A stretch of DNA of 64,000 nt, from positions 310,001-374,000 of the forward strand of contig NZ_JACVVX010000004.1 in assembly GCF_014534685.1 (NCBI RefSeq), written 5' to 3'. This document shows, piece after piece, positions 17,648-25,246 of the stretch (its first letter is position 1; each line of letters begins with the position of its first letter). The position numbers and the translations under genes are program-made. This DNA is from Oryzicola mucosus (GTDB lineage: Bacteria; Pseudomonadota; Alphaproteobacteria; Rhizobiales; Rhizobiaceae). The notes beneath the pieces were generated by a model. The model ran no database searches and was not told the origin of the DNA. It saw only the letters and a list, made by a program, of their open reading frames with translations.

Positions 17648-19270
17648 CTATCCTGCCAGGCGGAACTTCGTCGTGTCGACAGCGGCTGCCATCAGCGTCT
17701 GGGTGTAGGAATGGCGCGGGTTGTCGAAGATGTCGGCGGTCTGGCCTTCCTCGACGATCTTGCCCTGCTTCATGACGATGATGTAGTCGGCCATGGCGCG
17801 CACCACGGTCAGGTCGTGGCTGATGAACAGATAGGACAGGTCGTGGTCGGCCTGCAGCTTGCGCAGCAGTTCCACGATCTGCTTCTGCACGGAGCGGTCG
17901 AGCGCGGAGGTCGGCTCGTCCAGCACCACGACTTTCGGCTTGAGGATCATGGCGCGTGCGATAGCGACACGCTGCCGCTGCCCGCCGGAAAACTCGTGCG
18001 GATAGCGGTTGCGGCTTGCCGCATCCAGGCCGACTTCCTTCAGCGCCTCGATGGCGCGTCGGTCGCGTTCCTTGGTCGACAGCGAGGGCTCGTGCACCAA
18101 AAGCCCCTCGGTGATGACCTGCCCCACCGTCATGCGGGGCGATAGCGAGCCGAACGGATCCTGGAAAACGAGCTGCAATTCCTTCCGCAGCGGCCGCATC
18201 TCCTCCCTGTCGGCTTTGGAAAGGTCGCGATTTTCGAAGCGGATGCGCCCTTCGCTCGGCAACAGGCGCAGCAGGGCCCGCCCAAGGGTCGATTTCCCGG
18301 AGCCCGATTCGCCGACAATGCCGATGGTCTGGCCCTTCCTGAGCGCCACCGAAATCCTGTCGACCGCTTGCAGCAGCACGGGCGGGCCGGACAAGAAGCC
18401 GCCGCCGATCTTGAACGACACCTGCACGTCGGTGCCCTGCAACAGCACCGGCGCCGATGGCGGCGGCGGCAGCTTGGTGCCGGTCGGCTCGGCCGCCAGC
18501 AGCATCTTGGTATAATCGTGCTGAGGATCGACGAAGAGTTCCTCGGTTGCGCCGTCTTCCACCACCTCGCCCCGCCGCATGACATAGATGCGGTCGGCGA
18601 AGCGGCGAACGATGGTCAGGTCATGGGTGATGAAGACGATCGCCATGCCGAGCTTCTGCTGCAGTTCGGCGAGCAGCGCCAGGATCTGCGCCTGAATGGT
18701 GACGTCGAGCGCTGTCGTCGGCTCGTCGGCGATGAGGATATCGGGATCGTTGGCCAGCGCCATGGCAATCATGACGCGCTGCCGTTGGCCGCCCGAAAGC
18801 TCGTGCGGATATGAGTTGATGCGTCGTTCCGGGTCGGGAATACCGACCAGCTTGAGCAATTCCATCACGCGCGGGCGCGCTTCCCTGGCGCTCATGCCTT
18901 TGTGATACATCAGCGGCTCGGCCATCTGCCGGCCGATCTTGTAAAGCGGGTCGAGCGATGTCATCGGCTCCTGGAAGATCATCGTGATCTTGGCGCCGCG
19001 AATGGTGTTGAGCCGCCGCTCCGGCATGCCGATCAGCTCGGTGTCGCGGTAGCGCGCCGTTCCGGACACGCGTCCGTTGGAGGCGAGCAGGCCCATAATC
19101 GCCATCATGGTCTGGCTTTTGCCCGATCCGGATTCGCCGACGATGGCGACCGTCTCTCCGGCGCGCACATCGAGGTCGATGCCCTTCACCGCATGCACCT
19201 GGCCGTCATCTGTGTGGAACTTCACGTCGAGCTTGCGGACGGCGAGGATGGAGTTGTCGATATCGGCCAT
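17648..19270 (-). CDS. Oligopeptide ABC transporter, fused double ATP-binding protein (OppD-OppF)
   Basis: The energising subunit of a peptide importer. 540 residues with two complete ABC domains: the first has GESGSGKSQ, LSGGQRQRVMIAMAL and LIADEPTTALD; the second GESGSGKSTLGR, FSGGQRQRVAIARAM and VLDEPTSALD. OppD and OppF are usually separate; a fused form is known from the yej system and many rhizobial operons. The ATG at 19270 lies 1 nt after the permease stop, so translation is coupled. The upstream in-frame extension to 19330 runs into the permease and is rejected. Confidence 0.93.
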   Translation of the reverse strand: MADIDNSILAVRKLDVKFHTDDGQVHAVKGIDLDVRAGETVAIVGESGSGKSQTMMAIMGLLASNGRVSGTARYRDTELIGMPERRLNTIRGAKITMIFQEPMTSLDPLYKIGRQMAEPLMYHKGMSAREARPRVMELLKLVGIPDPERRINSYPHELSGGQRQRVMIAMALANDPDILIADEPTTALDVTIQAQILALLAELQQKLGMAIVFITHDLTIVRRFADRIYVMRRGEVVEDGATEELFVDPQHDYTKMLLAAEPTGTKLPPPPSAPVLLQGTDVQVSFKIGGGFLSGPPVLLQAVDRISVALRKGQTIGIVGESGSGKSTLGRALLRLLPSEGRIRFENRDLSKADREEMRPLRKELQLVFQDPFGSLSPRMTVGQVITEGLLVHEPSLSTKERDRRAIEALKEVGLDAASRNRYPHEFSGGQRQRVAIARAMILKPKVVVLDEPTSALDRSVQKQIVELLRKLQADHDLSYLFISHDLTVVRAMADYIIVMKQGKIVEEGQTADIFDNPRHSYTQTLMAAAVDTTKFRLAG

Positions 19271-19271
19271 G

Positions 19272-20426
19272 TCAGCGGTCCTTCGGATCGAGGGCGTCGC
19301 GCAATCCATCGCCCAGGAAATTGAGGGCAAACAGGATCATGGTCAGCGTCACGGCGGGGAAGATCAGCAGCCAGGTGGCGCCGCGGATATTTTCGGCCCC
19401 TTCGGAAATCAGCAGGCCGAGGCTGGTCAGCGGCTCCTGCACGCCCAGGCCCAGGAAGGACAGCAGGCTTTCCAAAAGAATGGCCTTGGGAATGAGAAGC
19501 GTCGCATACACCACCACGGGGCCGAGCGTGTTGGGGATGATGTGGCGTTTGAGGATACCGCTCGTGGTCGCCCCTAGGGCTTCTGCGGCCTGCACGAACT
19601 CCTGCCGTTTCAGCGTCAGCGTCTGGCCGCGCACGATGCGCGACATGTCGAGCCACTCGGTCGCGCCGATGGCGATGAAGATGAGGATGAAACTTCGCCC
19701 GAAGAACACGACCAGAAGGATGACGAAGAAGATGAACGGCAGCGAGTAGAAGATATCGACGATGCGCATCATCACGCTGTCGATCTTGCCGCCATAATAG
19801 CCTGCGATGGCGCCATAGGTGACGCCCAGCACCAGCGCCATGGCGGATGCGAGCACGCCGATGGCGAGCGAAATGCGGATGCCGATCAGGATGCGCGCGA
19901 GCAGGTCGCGGCCGTTGTTGTCTGTGCCGAAGATGAACTGCAGGCGGCTGACGTCGGCCAGCATGACGCCCGACCGGCCGTCCGCGCTGAGCTGGTCGAT
20001 ACGGACATTGCTGAACAGGTCGCTGCGGTCGAGATAGCGCGTGATGCGCGGATCGAGCGGTTCGTCGTCGGAAATCGGCGCCGAGACGGTGTTGCCGTTC
20101 ACTTCGGTGGCGCCGATGGTGATGCGGGCGCGCGCCAGCGCACTCTCGAACGCGGGCACGATGTCGTCTTCCTTCGGATAGGCCTCGAAGCTTGCCGGCA
20201 CCCGTACATATTGCGGGTAGATCCGGTCATAGGAATGCGGCGCGACCATCGGGCCGATCAGGCCTGCCAGAGCGAGCACGACCAGCACAACCGCGCTGGC
20301 CACGGCCGCCCTGTTGCGGCGCAGGCGGCGCCAGGCATCCTGGAACAGCGAACGTCCAAGGGCCATTTCGCCGTCCGCGGGTGCGATGCCGGCCGCGGCC
20401 GGTACGATGTTTGGGGCTTCAGTCAT
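19272..20426 (-). CDS. oppC: Oligopeptide ABC transporter permease, OppC type
   Basis: A 384-residue inner-membrane permease with one N-terminal transmembrane segment near residues 35-57, a periplasmic domain, and five C-terminal segments. The EAA loop reads EALGATTSGILKRHIIPN. Compared with E. coli OppC (about 300 residues) it carries roughly 80 extra residues in the periplasmic region after the first segment, between HSYDRIYP and FGTDNNGRDLL. The ATG at 20426 overlaps the end of the OppB gene by 8 bp. It pairs with OppB to form the channel. Confidence 0.92.
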   Translation of the reverse strand: MTEAPNIVPAAAGIAPADGEMALGRSLFQDAWRRLRRNRAAVASAVVLVVLALAGLIGPMVAPHSYDRIYPQYVRVPASFEAYPKEDDIVPAFESALARARITIGATEVNGNTVSAPISDDEPLDPRITRYLDRSDLFSNVRIDQLSADGRSGVMLADVSRLQFIFGTDNNGRDLLARILIGIRISLAIGVLASAMALVLGVTYGAIAGYYGGKIDSVMMRIVDIFYSLPFIFFVILLVVFFGRSFILIFIAIGATEWLDMSRIVRGQTLTLKRQEFVQAAEALGATTSGILKRHIIPNTLGPVVVYATLLIPKAILLESLLSFLGLGVQEPLTSLGLLISEGAENIRGATWLLIFPAVTLTMILFALNFLGDGLRDALDPKDR

Positions 20427-21336
20427 AGCGAACCCTCGGATCGAGATAGGCATAGAGGATGTCGACGATCAGGTTGAACACCACGACGAAGACGGCGATG
20501 ACGACCACCGTGCCCATCACCAGTGTGTAATCGCGTCCCAGTGCCCCTTGCACGAAGTAGCGGCCGATGCCGGGGATGCCGAAGATGGTTTCCACCACGA
20601 CCGAACCGGTCATCAAGGCCGCCGCCGTCGGCCCGAGATAGGACACGACAGGCAGAATGCTCGCCCGCAGCGTGTGGACGTAAAGCACCACCCAGGACGG
20701 CAGACCGTAGGCGCGCGCGGTGCGGATGTGGTTGGACCGCAGCACCTCGATGGTGGCGCCCCGCGTCAGCCGCGCGACGATGGCCATTTGCGGCAGGGCC
20801 AGGGTCGCCACCGGCAGCACCATGCTTCCCGGCGCGCCCCAGCCACCTGCGGGCAACCAGCCGAAATAGACGCCGAAGATCAGGCTGAGGATCGGAGCGA
20901 CGACGAAAGGCGGGATGGTGATGCCGAAGGTGGCGACGCCGACGACGCTGTAATCAACCCAGCTGTTCTGGCGCAGCGCGGCCAGCGAGCCGAGGACGGT
21001 TCCGAACACCAGCGCAATCGCGATGGCCGTCCCGCCGATCTGGACCGAGACGGGCAGACCGAAGCGGAACAGGTCGTTGACGGTGAAATCGCGCCGGGTG
21101 AAGCTCGGTCCGAGATCGCCATGCAGCAGGTTCCACAGATAAAGCATGTACTGCTGCGGCAGCGGCTTATCCATGTTGAAGGCGCGCTTCAGGTTCTCGA
21201 TGATCAGCGGATCGATCGGCCGCTCCAGATCGAACGGGCCGCCAGGCGCGAGCCGCAGCATGAAGAATGCAATCGTGACGATGACGAAGAGTGTCGGGAC
21301 GGCGCTGGCAAAGCGCCTGAGGACATAGAGCAGCAT
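20419..21336 (-). CDS. oppB: Oligopeptide ABC transporter permease, OppB type
   Basis: A 305-residue inner-membrane permease. MLLYVLRRFASAVPTLF opens the first transmembrane helix; LAPGGPFD, HGDLGPSF and the EAA loop RTARAYGLPSWVVLYVH follow; the protein ends DPRVRYD, as in E. coli OppB. GAGG 8 nt upstream. It is separated from oppA by about 290 bp of structured intergenic DNA but overlaps oppC, so it may be expressed at a lower level than the binding protein. Confidence 0.94.
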   Translation of the reverse strand: MLLYVLRRFASAVPTLFVIVTIAFFMLRLAPGGPFDLERPIDPLIIENLKRAFNMDKPLPQQYMLYLWNLLHGDLGPSFTRRDFTVNDLFRFGLPVSVQIGGTAIAIALVFGTVLGSLAALRQNSWVDYSVVGVATFGITIPPFVVAPILSLIFGVYFGWLPAGGWGAPGSMVLPVATLALPQMAIVARLTRGATIEVLRSNHIRTARAYGLPSWVVLYVHTLRASILPVVSYLGPTAAALMTGSVVVETIFGIPGIGRYFVQGALGRDYTLVMGTVVVIAVFVVVFNLIVDILYAYLDPRVRYD

Positions 21337-21415
21337 CGGCTACCTCGGTGCGCTACGGCATCGGCCCGAAAATCGAAATCGAATTTCGGAAAGCCCGATG
21401 CGTCGATTCAACAAC

Positions 21416-21459
21416 TTAGAGCGTCCTGTGTGCGTCCGAGCGGACGCATGGCGCTCTAA
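21416..21459. repeat. Nested palindromic element (TTAGAGCG...CGCTCTAA)
   Basis: Outer arms TTAGAGCG / CGCTCTAA enclose an inner perfect stem TGCGTCCG-AG-CGGACGCA. Short palindromes ending in AGAGCG/CGCTCT are frequent between genes of rhizobial chromosomes. It would fold into a strong hairpin in the oppA-oppB transcript. Confidence 0.65.
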
Positions 21460-21583
21460 GGCGCGACGGCACGAGACATCAGCCTCGCAACCCATCATGA
21501 GATGGGCGCGAGCGAAGGATCGGGGCGCGGTGTGCGGCCCCGGTCTCGAGCAGAAAGAGCGGTTTGGGTCCACTGAAAAGCTG

Positions 21584-21612
21584 CGCCCGGAGCGCGCGAG
21601 GCGTTCCGGGCG
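21584..21612 (-). terminator. Hairpin after oppA, possible attenuator/terminator
   Basis: An 8-bp stem (CGCCCGGA / TCCGGGCG) with 13-nt loop starts 16 bp past the oppA stop on the minus strand and is followed by CAGCTTTTC. A weak T run suggests partial termination before oppB. Confidence 0.5.
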
Positions 21613-21627
21613 ACCTCCATCTGGAGA

Positions 21628-23223
21628 TCAGTTTTCGATGGACAGGTAGCGCGACCCGTGGACGTCCATGATGTTGTCTTCCCAGCCCTTGAGCTTGGCC
21701 GACACCAGATTGCCCGATGCGTAGTACATCACCGGGATGGCGGGCATTTCCTTGAGGAAGATTTCCTCAGCCTGGCGCAGAATGGCTGCGCGTTCGTTCA
21801 GGTCTACGGTCTCGCCGGCCTTCTTCATCGCCGCGTCGTAGTCGGCATTCGACCAGCGCGGATAGTTGAAGCCGAGATTCTGGCTTTCGAACAGGAAGAG
21901 GAAGTTCTGCGGATCGGAGTAGTCGCCGATCCAGCCGGCGCGGGTCATGTCGAAGTCGCCATCCTGCTTCATATAGTCGAAGTAGCCGGTGCCTTCCATT
22001 TCCACGAGCGTGGAGTTGATGCCGACGCTTTTGAGCATGTCGGCGACGGCCGTCATGGTGTTCTTGTGGTTGACGCTGGTGTTGTAGCGCAGCTCTACGG
22101 AGAGCTGACCCTCCTTGACGCCTGCCTCTTCCAGAAGCTTCTTGGCCTCGTCTTCGCGGTCGAGGATGTCCTTGTCCTTGTAGTCCAGGAAAACGGGATT
22201 GTCGTAGTTTGAGATGCCGGGCGGCACGAGCGAATAGGCGGGCTGCATGGCGCCCTTCCAGATTTCGTTGGCCAGGAAGTCGCGGTCGATGACCATGGAA
22301 ATCGCCTGGCGCACGCGCGGGTCGGCGAGCTTTTCCTTCTTGACCTTCACCGGCAGATAATAGGTGCCGAGCTTGGGGACGATATGGACCTGATCGGCCA
22401 TCTTTTCCTTCATGTAGGACAGCTGCTCATAGGCCAGGTCGGAGCAGGACTGCACTTCGCCGGCTTCGAAGCGGCGCAGGCAGTTGGCGCGGTCTTCAAA
22501 GGGAATGAAGTTGACGGTGTCGATCTTGACGTTGGCAGCGTCATGGAAGTTCGGGTTCTTCTTCATGACGATCTTGTCGTTCGGCGTGAACGCTTCGAGC
22601 ATGAAGGCGCCGTTCGTCACCAGGTTTCCCGGCTTGGTGTATTCTTCGCCGAACTTCTCCACCGAAGCCTTGTGCAGCGGATAGGAGATCTGATGCGTCA
22701 GCAGTTCGAGCAGATAGGGCGTGGGCGAGCTGAGGCTGATTTCCAGGGTCTTGTCGTCGACCGCCTTGACACCGAGTTCCTCGGGCTTCTTCTCGCCCTT
22801 GTTGATCGCCTCAGCGTTCACCATCGGATAGAGCATGTTGGCGTAGGGGGCAGCGACCTTCGGGTCCTGTACGCGCTGATAGGCGAAGACGAAATCCTCG
22901 GCTGTCACCGGATCGCCGTTCGACCATTTCGCATCGGGCCGCAGATGGAAGGTGTATTTCAGGCCGTCGTCGGAAATCTCCCACTTCTCGGCCACGCCCG
23001 GCACGACGTTCGCCTTGTTGTCCTGCACCACGAGACCCTCATAGAGGTCGCGCATGATGTGGCCCTCGGCAACGGTCGAGGTCTTGTGATGGTCCAGTGT
23101 CGTGGGGTCGGTGTCGTTGCCGCGATTATAGACAACCTCGGCCAGGGCCGCACTGGCCATGTAACCGCCGCCCATGGCGAAGGTGGTGGCGAACACGGTC
23201 GCCTTCAGCATGTTCTTTAGCAT
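21628..23223 (-). CDS. oppA: Periplasmic oligopeptide-binding protein, OppA type
   Basis: The 531-residue substrate-binding protein of the importer. A signal peptide spans about residues 1-28 (basic start, hydrophobic core, ASAALA). The mature start VVYNRGNDTDPTTLDHHKTS and GLKYTFHLRPDAKWSNGDPVTAEDFVFAYQR are typical of the OppA/MppA cluster. GGGAG 9 nt before the ATG. It is first in oppA-B-C-DF, with a possible promoter at 23350-23378 (TTGTGT-17-TAGTGT on the minus strand). Ligands are probably short peptides or murein peptides; sequence alone does not say which. Confidence 0.93.
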   Translation of the reverse strand: MLKNMLKATVFATTFAMGGGYMASAALAEVVYNRGNDTDPTTLDHHKTSTVAEGHIMRDLYEGLVVQDNKANVVPGVAEKWEISDDGLKYTFHLRPDAKWSNGDPVTAEDFVFAYQRVQDPKVAAPYANMLYPMVNAEAINKGEKKPEELGVKAVDDKTLEISLSSPTPYLLELLTHQISYPLHKASVEKFGEEYTKPGNLVTNGAFMLEAFTPNDKIVMKKNPNFHDAANVKIDTVNFIPFEDRANCLRRFEAGEVQSCSDLAYEQLSYMKEKMADQVHIVPKLGTYYLPVKVKKEKLADPRVRQAISMVIDRDFLANEIWKGAMQPAYSLVPPGISNYDNPVFLDYKDKDILDREDEAKKLLEEAGVKEGQLSVELRYNTSVNHKNTMTAVADMLKSVGINSTLVEMEGTGYFDYMKQDGDFDMTRAGWIGDYSDPQNFLFLFESQNLGFNYPRWSNADYDAAMKKAGETVDLNERAAILRQAEEIFLKEMPAIPVMYYASGNLVSAKLKGWEDNIMDVHGSRYLSIEN

Positions 23224-23413
23224 GGTTTCACACTCCCGATCTGGGGCGCGTCGTCGTCGACGCCGCCTCTCCTAACTGAGGGGCCCGGCGCCGATATTCC
23301 GGCTTGACCGGGCATATGCAGGGGGTTCCTTTCCTCCTGCCGATAGCTGACACTAGTCAGGGAAATTTCCGAACACAACACGCCTTTTGATGACGTTGAG
23401 GAACCTCCCCAAG

Positions 23414-25039
23414 TCAACTGAGCCTGGAAAGGAAGATTCCGAGCGGTGGAAGGGCGACTTTCCCGAGTTCCGCGCTTCCCGCGGCACCGGGAAACGCGAT
23501 CGGCTCGCCTGTGGAAAGTCCCGAAGGGACGATCCAGTTGACAGGCTGGTCGGAGAAATTGAACAGGCAAAGCAGCTTTTCGTCGCCTGTCTGGCGAATG
23601 AAGGCGAGGATTTCGTCCTCGACCTCGAACAGATCGATGGAACCGGTAACCAGCGCGGGATGCTGCTTTCGGGCGGCAAGCACAGCCCGATAATGGTTGA
23701 GCACGGAATCGGGATCGGTCTGCTGCACATTGACCGATTGCCGGCTCTGCGCCGGCAGCACCGGGAGCCACGGCTTGCCGGTTGAGAAACCGGCATTGGG
23801 CGCATTCGCTTCCCAGACCATCGGCGTACGGCACCCGTCGCGCCCTTTGAAGCCGGGCCAGAAACGGATGCCATAGGGATCGCGCAGGTCCTCGAAGGCA
23901 AGCTCCGCTTCCTGCAGCCCCAACTCCTCGCCCTGGTACAGACAGACCGAACCGCGCAGGCACGCCATGAGCCCGATGGCAAAACGCGCAACCGCTTTCG
24001 GGTCCTCGCCCGGCCTCGTCCAGCGGGTGACATGGCGCATGACGTCGTGGTTGGAGAACGCCCAGCAATACCAGCCGTCGATCACCATCGCCTCGAAGGC
24101 GGAGACGCATTTGTGGACGTAGCCGGCGGAAAAATCCGGGCCCAGCATGTCGAATGTGTAGCACATCTGCAGCTTGTCGCCGCCGGAGGTGTAGGCCGCG
24201 ACCGTCTGCAGCGACCGCCACTCGTCGCCGACCTCGCCGACCGCGGCGCGACCTTCATATTCGTTGAGCAAGCGCCGGAAACGCTGGAGAAAAACCAGGT
24301 TCTCGGGCTGCGTCTTGTTGAACAGATGAAGCTGGTAGCCATACGGATTGGTGGTGTCGATGGTGCCTGCGAGGGCTTCGGCGGATGGCGGGTTGTCGCG
24401 CAGCCACCGGTCGTGGATGTAGTGGTTGACGGTGTCGAGGCGGAAGCCGTCGACACCCCTGTCCAGCCAGAACCGCACCGTCTCCAGAAGGGCAGCCTGC
24501 ACTTCCGGATTGTGGAAATTAAGATCCGGCTGGGAGATCAGGAAGTTGTGCAGGTAATATTGCTTGCGAACCGAATCCCATTCCCAAGCGGAGCCGCCGA
24601 AATTGGACAGCCAGTTGTTGGGCGGCCCGCCATCGGGCTTGGGCGCCGCCCAGACATACCAATCGGCCTTGGGATTGTCGCGGTCGGCGCGGCTTTCGAT
24701 GAACCAAGGGTGCTGGTCTGACGTATGCGACAGGACCTGGTCGATGATAATCTTCAGCCCCAGGCGATGCGCCTCTGCGATCAGCCGGTCGAAATCATCG
24801 AGCGTGCCGAACATCGGATCGACGTCGCAGTAATCCGACACGTCGTAGCCCATGTCGGCCATGGGTGACTTGAAGAAGGGCGACAGCCAGACCGCATCGA
24901 CGCCGAGCGAGGCGATGTAAGGCAGCCGTTCGGTGATGCCGACGAGATCGCCGCTGCCATCGCCGGTCGTGTCCTGAAACGAGCGCGGATAGACCTGATA
25001 GATGACGCAGCCCCGCCACCAGTCATGTGGATCGGTCAT
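23414..25039 (-). CDS. aglA: GH13 alpha-glucosidase / oligo-1,6-glucosidase
   Basis: A 541-residue cytosolic glycoside hydrolase. WWRGCVIYQVYPRSFQD, the GVDGFRLDTVNHY nucleophile region (Asp), VGEVGDEW in the Glu general-acid position and FSNHDVMRH (third acid) show a complete GH13 active site. It resembles rhizobial AglA enzymes that split maltose, sucrose or isomaltose-type bonds. The ATG at 25039 is chosen because GGAG lies 6 nt upstream; an in-frame ATG at 25051 lacks a ribosome site. It follows glgX on the same strand, so it may finish the malto-oligosaccharides released from glycogen, though a palindromic repeat lies between. Confidence 0.9.
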   Translation of the reverse strand: MTDPHDWWRGCVIYQVYPRSFQDTTGDGSGDLVGITERLPYIASLGVDAVWLSPFFKSPMADMGYDVSDYCDVDPMFGTLDDFDRLIAEAHRLGLKIIIDQVLSHTSDQHPWFIESRADRDNPKADWYVWAAPKPDGGPPNNWLSNFGGSAWEWDSVRKQYYLHNFLISQPDLNFHNPEVQAALLETVRFWLDRGVDGFRLDTVNHYIHDRWLRDNPPSAEALAGTIDTTNPYGYQLHLFNKTQPENLVFLQRFRRLLNEYEGRAAVGEVGDEWRSLQTVAAYTSGGDKLQMCYTFDMLGPDFSAGYVHKCVSAFEAMVIDGWYCWAFSNHDVMRHVTRWTRPGEDPKAVARFAIGLMACLRGSVCLYQGEELGLQEAELAFEDLRDPYGIRFWPGFKGRDGCRTPMVWEANAPNAGFSTGKPWLPVLPAQSRQSVNVQQTDPDSVLNHYRAVLAARKQHPALVTGSIDLFEVEDEILAFIRQTGDEKLLCLFNFSDQPVNWIVPSGLSTGEPIAFPGAAGSAELGKVALPPLGIFLSRLS

Positions 25040-25086
25040 TCGCGTCTCCATGATGCAAACCGAGCAAACAGCTGAGTGCCGAAATC

Positions 25087-25229
25087 ACCCCCTCACCGGT
25101 TTGCTGCGCAAACCACCTCTCCCCCTGCCCGGAGGAGAGGAACCGCTGCCTCCGAGGGTGCAGAACCTGGGTTCCTCGCCCCCACAAAGTGGGGGAGAGG
25201 TGGCGAGCGCAGCGAGCCGGTGAGGGGGT
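25087..25229. repeat. Rhizobial-type palindromic intergenic repeat, copy 1
   Basis: About 143 bp bounded by perfect 13-bp inverted arms (ACCCCCTCACCGG / CCGGTGAGGGGGT), with further inner pairs (CCACCTCTCCCC / GTGGGGGAGAGGTGG). The plan matches the copy at 60125-60266. It sits between glgX and the alpha-glucosidase and would form a large hairpin in their transcript. Confidence 0.8.
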
Positions 25230-25246
25230 ATGTTGCAGTCCAACAC

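Larger units (their letters stand above)
21337..21627. other. oppA-oppB intergenic spacer with two inverted repeats
   Basis: About 290 bp with no supportable gene. It holds a hairpin directly after oppA (21584-21612) and a nested palindrome at 21416-21459, listed separately. Such structures between a binding-protein gene and its permease genes commonly limit read-through or stabilise the upstream mRNA. Confidence 0.7.
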
